Shown: positions 49,131 through 59,695 of the stretch, in pieces
Layout: the number at the start of each line of letters is the position of its first letter
How positions within the stretch are numbered: the first letter of the stretch is position 1
Translations under genes and position numbers: made by a program
Notes under the pieces: generated by a model
What the model was told of the DNA's origin: nothing
What the model saw: only the letters and a program-made list of their open reading frames with translations
Databases searched by the model: none
Source: Prostheceraeus crozeri
Lineage: Eukaryota > Platyhelminthes > Polycladida > Euryleptidae
Length of the DNA stretch: 64,000 bases
Reading direction: 5' to 3'
Assembly (NCBI GenBank): GCA_907163375.1
Contig: CAJQUW010012468.1
Coordinates: 99,501 to 163,500, forward strand

Positions 49131-49350
49131 CGGCTATAGATCTGTATAAGGAGGTCAGGAGGGAGAAGGAAATGAGAGAGAGGCGATGAATAATTTCCTC
49201 TTCTCCGGAACAAGAAAGGAGACAGAGGAGGAGGAGAAAGAGTAGAAGAGGGGTAGAGGAGAAGGAGTACGAGGAACAGTCGAAGAGGGCGGGGAAGGAT
49301 GAGACGAAGGGAGAGCAGGAGAAGGCGAAGGAGAAGACAAAATTCAAATT
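49131..49350 (+). repeat. short purine-rich tract
   Basis: GA-rich on the + strand with no clear period. Ser/Pro/Leu-rich minus-strand frames over it follow from composition. Same strand polarity as the other purine blocks. Confidence 0.7.
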
Positions 49351-49741
49351 CTCTAAAATCATTTAAATTTTCATCAGAGAAGACGTTCAGTCTGGGGAGA
49401 GACTTGGTTCGAACTTTGAATCGCGCGGAAGACGACATCAATGAGGCAGAAACATTTTGAGCTCTCAGAAAGCTCCCGATCAGTCAAATCTTTCTCCTTC
49501 AATGATTGAAAGTGATGCTATGTGTTAATAATCTTTCTGCTTTGATGAACACACCCCAACTTTCATCTCCTCTATTCCAAATGAACTTCGGGAAATGCGG
49601 TAAACAGAGAGTTGTTGTTAATTGAGCAATTCTGAACACTTAGAAAAAGTCATCTGATAACCGATTAGTTCAGAGTCAGAATTTCTACATGTCTACTTCT
49701 ATGTCAGTGAATGGTGACGTTGGATTCATAGAAATCTGACA
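49351..49741. other. spacer
   Basis: No gene recognised. A further CATAGAAAT word at 49727 lies just left of the next element. Confidence 0.4.
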
Positions 49742-49749
49742 CTGTGTAG

Positions 49750-50005
49750 CATAGAAATTGACAACAATAAAACCTCTAGAATGGAAATTAAGCTTCATGC
49801 AATCCACAATAACGGCACATAAATCGCACGCATTTTCACTTAGATACACTTGTCAACGTCTGTTTGATTGGGTTAGAATCAGTCACATGAGTAAATCGAA
49901 GCTTTTCATTGGTTCTTCATGCCCCAACTTAGTTCCCCCGGATGTGCCGCGACCTTGAGACAATTTCTATTCTAGTCAACTTCAGATAAACAGTTTATTT
50001 CTATG
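49750..50005. mobile_element. 256-bp CATAGAAAT MITE with 8-bp target duplication
   Basis: The element begins CATAGAAAT and ends ATTTCTATG and is flanked by perfect 8-bp copies of ctgtgtag (49742-49749 and 50006-50013). A second inverted motif, ctctagaatggaaatt and aatttctattctag, lies about 27-32 bases inside the ends. The element at 41165-41393 is a close relative. An 8-bp duplication is compatible with hAT, P or related superfamilies, but the terminus is not a typical hAT one. No coding capacity. Confidence 0.8.
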
Positions 50006-50013
50006 CTGTGTAG

Positions 50014-50454
50014 CAATAAAAGAACAGAAATGCAGTGTCATGACAGCTTCGAATTCTTCAACGACTTCGATAGCTTTGATGTCTGACCTCTAGGAACTTC
50101 AATAGCTTTGATCTCCAACCTCTGTGAACTTCTTTCCTTGCCCAACTTCGGATCAGGCCCCGGACTATCATTTCAGAAACATAGAAATCGATGCACGTAG
50201 TGCAGGTTCAGTTCTCAAGTTAATAAATTTCTGACTCTTGAAATGATATTACATTGATTTCAACAGAAGTCAATTCCTGTTTCAAGTCAATTAGAACGAC
50301 TTCCCTGCTGACTTGTAAGATATCTCCTTCTCTTTCCCAATTTGACAGTATAATGGAGAGAAAGTCTGCCGAATTCTTCAACAGGTAATTATTTTCGTGA
50401 ATAACATGTCAGACTGGTTCTCTCCGCAGAGGTAAGAAGTACGAACAAGTCCTC
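50014..50454. other. spacer
   Basis: No gene recognised. A CATAGAAAT word lies at 50180. Confidence 0.4.
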
Positions 50455-50605
50455 ACGGACAAATTGCTCGCTCATTTCTCCCTACGTGACTGTGATACCA
50501 TTTAAACCTGATGAAATTTCACTCCTATTTCAATGAAGTGACCTGGGAGTCACGAAGTCCAATTGGTCAAAAATAAGCACGATTGATGCTGATTCATATC
50601 TGCTC
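50455..50605 (+). repeat. direct repeat left of the third purine block
   Basis: Matches 55190-55345 in the same orientation with moderate divergence, sharing gatgaaatttcactcct and aaagtccaattggtc-like strings. The two copies bracket the third purine block. Confidence 0.65.
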
Positions 50606-50649
50606 AATTATTAAGTCATTGGTTATCACAGTGATCGAGAGCGAGGAGT

Positions 50650-53600
50650 TAGAAAGTGTTAATGTTTGCGGAACTGAGAGAGGGAGAAGAGGAAGATGAA
50701 AGAGAAGAAGAAAAATACGGAGGAGGAGACGAAGACAAAGAGAAGAAGGCGCAGGAGGAGAAGAAGAAAGAGAATGATGCGAAGAAAAAGGCGAAGGAGG
50801 AGAAGTAGAAGGCAAAGGAGAAGAAGGCGTAGAAGGAGAAGAGCAAGGCAAAGGAGGAGAAGAAGATGGCGAAGGATGAAAAAGAAGAAGGCAAAGGAGG
50901 AGAAGAAGAAGGAGAATGATGCGAAGAAAAAGGCGAAGGAGGAGAAGTAGAAGGCAAAGGAGATGAAGAAATCGAAGGAGAAGATGCCGAAGGAGGAGAA
51001 GAAGGCGTAGGAGAAGAAGGCGTAGGAGAAGAAGGCGTAGGAGGAGAAGAAGGAGTAGGAGGAGAAGAAGGCGAGGGAGGAGAAGAAGTCGAAGCAGAAG
51101 AAGATGAGGAGAAGATGAGGAGGAGAAGAAGGCGAGGGAGGAGAAGAAGAAGTCGAAGGAGATAGCGGAGGAGAAGAAGACGTCAAAGGAGAAGATGGCG
51201 GAGAAGAAGGCGTAGGAGGAGAAGATGGCCTAGGAGAAGAAGGCGAGGGAGGAGAAGAAGAAGTCGAAGGAGATAGCGGAGGAGAAGAAGACGTCAAAGG
51301 AGAAGATGGCGGAGAAGAAGCGTAGGAGAGAAGATGGCCTAGGAGTAGAAGTCGAGGGAGGAGAAGAAGTCGTAGGAGAAGATGGCGGAGAAGAAGGCGT
51401 AGGAGGAGAAGAAGGCGTAGGAGGAGAAGATGGCCTAGGAGAAGAAGGCGAGGGAGGAGAAGAAGTCGAAGCAGAAGAAGATGAGGAGAAGATGAGGAGG
51501 AGAAGAAGGCGAGGGAGGAGAAGAAGAAGTCGAAGGAGATAGCGGAGGAGAAGAAGACGTCAAAGGAGAAGATGGCGGAGAAGAAGGCGTAGGAGGAGAA
51601 GAAGGCGTAGGAGGAGAAGATGGCCTAGGAGAAGAAGGCGAGGGAGGAGAAGAAGTCGAAGCAGAAGAAGATGAGGAGGAGAAGAAGGCGAGGGAGGAGA
51701 AGAAGAAGTCGAAGGAGATAGCGGAGGAGAAGAAGACGTCAAAGGAGAAGATGGCGGAGAAGAAGGCGTAGGAGGAGAAGATGGCCTAGGAGAAGAAGGC
51801 GAGGGAGGAGAAGAAGAAGTCGAAGGAGATAGCGGAGGAGAAGAAGACGTCAAAGGAGAAGATGGCGGAGAAGAAGGCGTAGGAGGAGAAGATGGCCTAG
51901 GAGAAGAAGGCGAGGGAGGAGAAGAAGAAGTCGAAGGAGAAGATGGCGGAGAAGAAGGCGTAGGAGGAGAAGAAGGCGTAGGAGGAGAAGATGGCCTAGG
52001 AGAAGAAGGCGAGGGAGGAGAAGAAGACGTCAAAGGAGAAGATGTCGGAGAAGAAGGCGTAGGAGGACAAGAGAGCGAATAAGAAGAAGGCGAGGAGAAG
52101 AAGAGAGCGAAGGAGGAGAAGATGCCCTAGGAGAAGAAGGCGAGGAGGAGAAGAAGAAGTCGAAGGAGATAGCGGAGGAGAAGAAGGCGTAGAAGATAGC
52201 GGAGGAGAAGAAGGCGTAGAAGGAGAAGAGCAAGGCAAAGGAGAAGAAGAAGAAGGCGAAGGAGGAAAAGAAGAAGTCGAAGGAGGAGATGGCGGAGGAG
52301 AAGAAGGCGAGGGAGGAGAAGAAGAAGTCGAAGGAGATAGCGGAGGAGAAGAAGGCGAGGGAGGAGATGCCCTAGGAGAAGAAGGCGAGGGAGGAGAAGA
52401 AGAAGTCAAAGGAGATAGCGGAGGAGAAGAAGTCGAAGGAGGAGATAGCGGAGGAGAAGAAGGCGAGGGAGGAAAAGAAGAAGTCGAAGGAGATAGCGGA
52501 GGAGAAGAAGGCGAGGGAGGAGATGCCCTAGGAGAAGAAGGCGAGGGAGGAGAAGAAGAAGTCGAAGGAGATAGCGGAGGAGAAGAAGGCGTAGAAGATA
52601 TCGGAGGAGAAGAAGGGAGGGAGGAGAAGAAGAAGTCGAAGGAGATAGCGGAGGAGAAGAAGGCGAGGGAGGAGAAGAAGAAGTCGAAGGAGATAGCGGA
52701 GGAGAAGAAGGCGTAGAAGATAGCGGAGGAGAAGAAGGCGTAGAAGATAGCGGAGGAGAAGAAGGCGTAGAAGGAGAAGACCAAGGCAAAGGAGGAGAAG
52801 AAGGCGAAGGAGGAAAAGAAGAAGTCGAAGGAGAAGATGGCGGAGGAGAAGGCGAAGGAGGAAAAGAAGAAGTCGAAGGAGAAGATGGCGGAGGAGAAGG
52901 CGAGGGAGGAGAAGAAGAAGGCGTAGAAGATAGCGGAGGAGAAGAAGGCGTAGAAGATAGCGGAGGAGAAGAAGGCGTAGAAGGAGAAGAGCAAGGCAAA
53001 GGAGGAGAAGAAGGCGAAGGAGGAAAAGAAGAAGTCGAAGGAGAAGATGGCGGAGGAGAAGGCGAGGAGGAGAAGAAGAAGGCGTAGAAGATAGCGGAGG
53101 AGAAGAAGGCGTAGAAGATAGCGGAGGAGAAGAAGGCGTAGAAGGAGAAGAGCAAGGCAAAGGAGGAGAAGAAGGCGAAGGAGGAAAAGAAGAAGTCGAA
53201 GGAGGAGATGGCGGAGGAGAAGGCGAGGGAGGAGAAGAAGAAGTCGTAGAAGATAGCGGAGGAGAAGAAGGCGTAGAAGGAGAAGAAGAAGTCGAAGGAG
53301 ATAGCGGAGGAGAAGAAGGCGTAGAAGATAGCGGAGGAGAAGAAGGGAGGGAGGAGAAGAAGAAGTCGTAGAAGATAGCGGAGGAGAAGAAGGCGTAGAA
53401 GGAGAAGAAGAAGTCGAAGGAGATAGCGGAGGAGAAGAAGGCGTAGAAGATAGCGGAGGAGAAGAAGGGAGGGAGGAGAAGAAGAAGTCGAAGGAGATAG
53501 CGGAGGAAAAGGCGAGGGAGGAGAAGAAGAAGGCGTAGAAGATAGCGGAGGAGAAGAAGGCGTAGAAGGAGAAGAGCAAGGCAAAGGAGGAGAAGAAGGC

Positions 53601-54660
53601 GAAGGAGGAAAAGAAGAAGTCGAAGGAGAAGATGGCGGAGGAGAAGGCGAGGGAGGAGAAGAAGAAGGCGTAGAAGATAGCGGAGGAGAAGAAGGCGTAG
53701 AAGATAGCGGAGGAGAAGAAGGCGTAGAAGGAGAAGAGCAAGGCAAAGGAGGAGAAGAAGGCGAAGGAGGAAAAGAAGAAGTCGAAGGAGGAGATGGCGG
53801 AGGAGAAGGCGAGGGAGGAGAAGAAGAAGTCGAAGGAGATAGCGGAGGAGAAGAAGGCGAGGGAGGAGAAGAAGAAGTCGAAGGAGGAGAAGAAGAAGGC
53901 GAAGGAGGAGATGGCGGACGAGAAGGCGAGGGAGGAGAAGAAGAAGTCGTAGAAGATAGCGGAGGAGAAGAAGGCGTAGAAGATAGCGGAGGAGAAGAAG
54001 GCGTAGAAGGAGAAGAAGAAGTCGAAGGAGATAGCGGAGGAGAAGAAGGCGTAGAAGATAGCGGAGGAGAAGAAGGGAGGGAGGAGAAGAAGAAGTCGAA
54101 GGAGATAGCGGAGGAGAAGGCGAGGGAGGAGAAGAAGAAGGCGTAGAAGATAGCGGAGGAGAAGAAGGCGTAGAAGATAGCGGAGGAGAAGAAGGCGTAG
54201 AAGATAGCGGAGGAGAAGAAGGCGTAGAAGGAGAAGAGCAAGGCAAAGGAGGAGAAGAAGGCGAAGGAGGAAAAGAAGAAGTCGAAGGAGAAGATGGCGG
54301 AGGAGAAGGCGAGGGAGGAGAAGAAGAAGGCGTAGAAGATAGCGGAGGAGAAGAAGGCGTAGAAGATAGCGGAGGAGAAGAAGGCGTAGAAGGAGAAGAG
54401 CAAGGCAAAGGAGGAGAAGAAGGCGAAGGAGGAAAAGAAGAAGTCGAAGGAGGAGATGGCGGAGGAGAAGGCGAGGGAGGAGAAGAAGAAGTCGAAGGAG
54501 GAGAAGAAGAAGGCGAAGGAGGAGAAGAAGAAGTCGAAGGAGAAGGAGGAGAAGAAGAAGGAGAAGGAGGAGAAGAAAAGTCGAAGGAGGAGATGGCGGA
54601 GGAGAAGAAGGCGAAGGAGGAGAAGAGAGCGAAGGAGGAGGAGAAGAAAATAACACATGG
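50650..54660 (+). repeat. 4-kb purine-rich block with tandem modules of about 160 bp
   Basis: Strongly purine-rich on the + strand and built from modules such as gatagcggaggagaagaagg, gagaagagcaaggcaaagg and gaggaaaagaagaagtcgaa. The gagcaaggcaaagg word recurs at spacings near 160 bases (52990/53149, 53574/53735, 54235/54396), indicating a higher-order unit that is repeatedly rearranged. Minus-strand open frames of up to 898 residues in all three frames are Ser/Leu/Phe/Pro-only and overlap each other over the same DNA, which argues against coding. The module set differs from that of the blocks at 6.4 and 30.7 kb. Confidence 0.9.
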
Positions 54661-55189
54661 ATAAGGGCAGTGCGGAAGGAGAAAATGCACAAGACGAAAG
54701 GAAGGAGAATTAGGAATGAAGGAAGAAAGAATAGGTCGGCGAGTCTGAAGTTAAGGGAACATAGCGAAAAGAAGGAGAAAGAATAAAAAGAGGATTAGTT
54801 CAAGAATTAGAAGAAAAAAACACATGGCGAAGAGAAGCTGGAGAAGGCTCAGAAGGAGCAGAATAGGAGAAAAGTAGAATACAAAGATGCAGAAGAAAAC
54901 TACGGAGAAAGAAGGCCAAAAACAGGAGAAGAAAGGGATATTATGGAAGGCAGCGTAGTAGAATAAAGGAGAGGAAGAAGTAGATGAAAATGAATAAGAG
55001 CTGAAGAAAGGAGAAATATCAGATGCAAAGGGGAATAGAGGAAGTAGGCAGAAGTGCCATACGGCGGAGGACTTTCTGCCACTCGTTCTGGACACTGGCA
55101 TATATTTCCTGCGAAGTTTGAATTCGACAAATTTCGAGCTTTTGGGTGAAGGAAGAGAATTAGAAGAAAACAGAAGTGAGGAAGAGGAG
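54661..55189 (+). repeat. purine-rich tail, losing periodicity
   Basis: GA-rich but irregular continuation of the third block, with an island of mixed sequence at 55055-55140. No gene recognised. Confidence 0.55.
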
Positions 55190-55345
55190 AGGACAAATTG
55201 TTGGCTCACTCCTTGCTACGTGACTTTGATACCATTTTAACTTGATGAAATTTCACTCCTTTCTCCAACAACTTCAATGTGACCTGACAATCAGAAAGTC
55301 CAATTGGTCGTTCCAACAAAGAGCACGACTCATGCTGCTTCATAA
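55190..55345 (+). repeat. direct repeat right of the third purine block
   Basis: Same-orientation partner of 50455-50605. The pair may be a duplication in which the purine block expanded between the copies, or two members of a dispersed family. No inverted ends were found. Confidence 0.65.
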
Positions 55346-55718
55346 ATCACTCGGTTCGTCTGCAATCTTTGATATTCATTTTATTGTCGACTTCACGTGG
55401 TCGGGAGAGCGTGGAAAACCTGTTGGATATCTATGATGAAAGGGAAGTAGTTAAACGTTAATTTTCAGGTCAAGCGAGGAAGTGTATGAAGAGAAAGGAG
55501 ATTTCCTGTCTTCGTTTCTTGTTTGATTTAAGAGGAGTAAAAGAGAGTCGGAAGTTCGGAAAGGTATGAGCTGAACAGAGCAAGAGTCTGAACAGAGCAA
55601 GAACCTGCGCATGGTGGGTCCACGGTGAGCGTGGATTATCGAAAAATTAACGGAATGCTTAAATTCAACTAACTAATGACATAAATCTCTTATCATTGAA
55701 GCTGTTGACTGTATTTAC
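55346..55718. other. spacer before tRNA-like array 2
   Basis: No gene recognised. Confidence 0.4.
55642..55646 (-). terminator. candidate Pol III T5 terminator after array 2
   Basis: On the minus strand, the direction in which array 2 would be transcribed, this is the first run of four or more T beyond the array, about 75 bases past its edge. The array itself shows no such run by eye. The evidence is positional only. Confidence 0.25.
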
Positions 55719-58026
55719 TCCGCGATGGAGACGAGCTGGCACCTTCTTCACTAGGCCACGCCGACTGCACTCGCTTGACCCAGGAATCGAACCGAAGTCT
55801 TGGGTGGAGACGAGCTCGCACCTTCTTCACTAGGCCACGCTGACCGCACTCTCCTGACCCAGGAATCGAACCGAAGTCCGCAGTGGAGACGAGCTCGCAC
55901 CTTCTTCACTAGGCCACGCCGACCGCACTCGCCTGACCTAGGAATCGAACCGAAGTCCGCAGTGGAGACGAGCTCGCACCTTCTTCACTAGGCCACGCTG
56001 ACCGCACTCTCCTGACCCAGGAATCGAACCGAAGTCCGCAGTGGAGACGAGCTCGCACCTTCTTCACTAGGCCACGCCGACCGCACTCGCCTGACACAGG
56101 AATCGAACCGAAGTCCGCGGTGGAGACGAGCTCGCACCTTCTTCACTAGGCCACGCCGACCGAACTCACCTGATCCAGGAATCGAAGCGAAGTCCGCGGT
56201 GGAGACGAGCTCGCACCTTCTTCACTAGGCCACGCCGACCGCACTCGCCTGACCCAGGAATCCAGCCGAAGTCCGCGGTGGAGACGAGCTCGCACCTTCT
56301 TCACTAGGCCACGCCGACCGTACTCTCCTGACCCAGGAATCGAACCGAAGTCCGCAGTGGAGACGAGCTCGCACCTTCTTCACTAGGCCACGCCGACCGC
56401 ACTCGCCTGACCTAGGAATCGAACCGAAGTCCCCGATGGAGACGAGCTGGCACCTTCTTCACTAGGCCACGCCGACCGCACTCGCCTGACCTAGGAATCG
56501 AACCGAAGTCCGCGATGGAGACGAGCTGGCACCTTCTTCACTACGCCACGCCGACTGCACTCGCTTGACCCAGGAATCGAACCGAAGTCTTGGGTGGAGA
56601 CGAGCTCGCACCTTCTTCACTAGGCCACGCCGACCGAACTCACCTGATCCAGGAATCGAAGCGAAGTCCGCGGTGGAGACGAGCTCGCACCTTCTTCACT
56701 AGGCCACGCCGACCGCACTCGCCTGACCCAGGAATCCAGCCGAAGTCCGCGGTGGAGACGAGCTCGCACCTTCTTCACTAGGCCACGCCGACCGTACTCT
56801 CCTGACCCAGGAATCGAACCGAAGTCCGCAGTGGAGACGAGCTCGCACCTTCTTCACTAGGCCACGCCGACCGCACTCGCCTGACCTAGGAATCGAACCG
56901 AAGTCCCCGATGGAGACGAGCTGGCACCTTCTTCACTAGGCCACGCCGACCGCACTCGCCTGACCTAGGAATCGAACCGAAGTCCGCGATGGAGACGAGC
57001 TGGCACCTTCTTCACTACGCCACGCTGGCCGCACTCGCCTGACCCAGGAATCGAACCGAAGTCCGCAGTGGAGACGAGCTCGCACCTTCTTCACTAGGCC
57101 ACGCTGACCGCACTCGCCTGACCCAGGAATCGAACCGAAGTCCGCGATGGAGACGAGCTGGCACCTTCTTCACTAGGCCACGCCGACTGCACTCGCTTGA
57201 CCCAGGAATCGAACCGAAGTCTTGGGTGGAGACGAGCTCGCACCTTCTTCACTAGGCCACGCCGACTGCACTCGCCTGACCCAGGAATCGAACCGAAGTC
57301 CGCGGTGGAGACGAGCTCGCACCTTCTTCACTAGGCCACGCTGACCGCACTCGCCTGACCCAGGAATCGAACCGAAGTCCGCGGTGGAGACGAGCTCGCA
57401 CCTTCTTCACTAGGCCACGCTGACCGCACTCTCCTGACCTAGGAATCGAACCGAAGTCCGCAGTGGAGACGAGCTCGCACCTTCTTCACTAGGCCACGCT
57501 GGCCGCACTCGCCTGATCTAGGAATCGAACCGAAGTCGGCGGCGGAGACGAGCTCGCACCTTCGTCACTAGGCCACGCTGACCGCACTCACCTGACCTAA
57601 GAATCGAACCGAAGTCCGCGGTGGAGACGAGCTCACACCTTCTTCACTAGGCCACGCTGACCGCACTCGCCTGATCCAGGAATCGAACCGAAGTTCGCGG
57701 TGGAGACGAGCTCGCACCTTCTTCACTAGGCCACGCCGACCGAACTCGCCTGACCCAGGAATCGAACCGAAGTCCGCGGTGGAGACGAGCTCGCACCTTC
57801 TTCACTAGGCCACGCTGACCGCACTCGCCTGATCCAGGAATCGAACCGAAGTTCGCGGTGGAGACGAGCTCGCACCTTCTTCACTACGCCACGCCGACCG
57901 AACTCACCTGATCCAGGAATCGAACCGAAGTCCGTGGTGGAGACGAGCTCGCACCTTCGTCACTAGGCCACGCTGACCGCACTCGCCTGATCCAGGGATC
58001 GAACTCGAACCGAAGGCCACGCTGAC
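55719..58026 (-). repeat. tRNA-like tandem satellite, array 2 (79-bp unit, about 29 copies)
   Basis: The same 79-bp unit as array 1 in opposite orientation. On the + strand it reads ggaatcgaacc (B box reversed) and cttcttcactaggccacg (A box reversed). Units are as similar to those of array 1 as to each other. Higher-order duplication is visible: the variant aagtcttgggtggag recurs at 55799, 56589 and 57221 (10 and 8 units apart), and a six-unit block of 474 bp starting near 56163 is repeated near 56637. The right edge has a scrambled half-unit. Short frames across it are by-products. Confidence 0.9.
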
Positions 58027-58799
58027 GATTCAAAAGGAATGCGAGTGAAGGGAACCCAATTGATATCTTGTTGTCCTATTATTATTGACAGAATGACACC
58101 ATGCTGGTATGCAGACTTTCCTCAAACCTCAGTTCGATGACATATCCTGACTGCGATGCCTGAATTCATCATTGCTTGAAGTTACAAGTTTGCAGAAGCT
58201 CATTGAAAGAACATTGAGGCTTCATTACTGATTAATTTCGCTTCGTCAAGGTTTCCACTAAGTCTGTGCAGAGGCAATTTCATACGGTGAATTATTTTCA
58301 ACTCCCTTGACATCTTTCTTTGATTTAAAATAATTCATCCTTCAAATGTCAAATGTTCCCACTCCGTAATAATATCGTACTTCCTAAACATTGTAAAGAA
58401 TTTCTCGCTTGAATTCTTCAAATAATGTGGAAATTGAAAAAACGGAAATCAATGATTCGGAATTTAAACGTGACTCGCTAGAAACAGTAGCTGTGAAAAG
58501 ATGCAAAGTGGAAACTGAAGAGATCTATGATCAGCACAAAACTATCTATGATAATGGAAATTGTCCGATATCTTCACCGTGGACGAATTCGTTGATTCTA
58601 AAGATTCACCATCCAGGACGTTTCCAGTCTGTCTGTGATGACAGAATACAACCACACTGACAACATTTCTTGTCAATTCGCTTTGTTCATGCACGAACGG
58701 GTCCAAGAAAGAGTTACCATTGCTATGACAGGACATTCCCTTTCAGTGGAGAACAACATCTCTCTGCTCCATGTGTGACTCCCAGGCTGTCCGACCAAC
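58027..58799. other. AT-rich spacer
   Basis: No gene recognised. The open frame at 58409-58660 (83 residues) has no domain. Confidence 0.4.
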
Positions 58800-59215
58800 T
58801 TCCCAACGTTTTGGAGTATTGTTTGGAGACCGTGCTCACTTCAGTCTTTGGCAGCTGTTCGTGCTACAAAAGGCTCAGATTCGGCCTGTAATGGAGTTTT
58901 AGCCTATCGTCTGATGGATGAGTGTTACTTCAAGTTTGGTATCACTCGTTTCTCCTCCTGTATCGCTATTATTGCGGTCTCTGTTCAAATGAACTTGCTT
59001 CTGTTGCTCCACGGCCCCGCTCTTACACTAAAATGCGAAGTGACTACGCAAATCCACACCTTCTCACTATTCCTCAAAACATTAAAGAGATCCTTTCTTC
59101 ATAGACCAACAAAGGTATTGAAAAAACTTTCTTTCGAGGTGTTTCCAACATCTGTCAATGTTGAAGCGTTCAGGAGGAACGTCAACAAGCTTCCACTAGC
59201 TCTATGAAGACTGTT
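58800..59215 (+). pseudogene. decayed LINE, C-terminal reverse-transcriptase end
   Basis: Read in pieces across frames, the + strand gives FVLQKAQIRPVMEF, close to the LYKAQIRPxMEYC thumb motif of CR1/Jockey-type LINEs. It then gives YRYYCGLCSNELASVAPRPRS and HPHLLTIPQ-like sequence (YANPHLLTIPQ), then FFHRPTKV, FPTSVNVEAFRRNVNKLPLAL, the usual C-terminal tail. At least two frameshifts and one or more stops separate the pieces, so it is an old, dead fragment. The 119-residue open frame at 58848-59207 covers the last part only. Poly(A) or target duplication is not evident. It belongs to a different family from the LINE at 62 kb. Confidence 0.65.
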
Positions 59216-59424
59216 TAATTTCTATGTTTTTATGCTGAAAATTTAGTCGAACAATGATCCATCCACAGAATTAGACAGGTCGTCTCTTCTTCTGTTTTAC
59301 TAGGAAGCATTGGAACATGTAATGCTGATGAAATGGCACAATCTGCTGACGTAGTACCATAGCAATCGAACAATGAGCAGCCAGTTCAACATTAAACACG
59401 CCAAATTGTGCAAAGTTTCAGTGA
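59216..59424. other. spacer
   Basis: No gene recognised. A CATAGAAAT word in inverted form lies at 59218 directly after the LINE tail. Confidence 0.4.
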
Positions 59425-59695
59425 CTGTTATCAACCGGATCACACAGCAAAGAGACACAGTCGATGTCAAGTTCTACAGAGAAGTTTGTGAACGTTTTTT
59501 CATGCGCCTGCTAACTTTTTTTAAAATGATCGGAGGGCCCAACAAAATCGAGAACTTTTTTGCGCAATGATCTGAATTCTTCGAATCTGAAGGAATCGTG
59601 GCGATCGGAGCATTTTGAAGGAATTCAGAGCAATCCCCAAGCGGCGCACGACTATTTTTCTCATCTCTGCAAGGTATTAAAAATTTCTTTTTGCC
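59425..59695 (+). repeat. 250-base dispersed repeat, copy B
   Basis: Same-strand partner of 523-775, with high similarity over the whole length. The open frames over the two copies differ in length and content. Confidence 0.65.

Noticed and set aside
51996-54692. Three overlapping minus-strand open frames of 720-898 residues
   Set aside because: All three frames of the same strand are open and low-complexity, which is a composition effect and not coding selection.
58848-59207. 119-residue frame as a host gene
   Set aside because: Its C-terminal part is the tail of a LINE reverse transcriptase, and neighbouring frames supply the preceding LINE motifs, so it is a decayed element.
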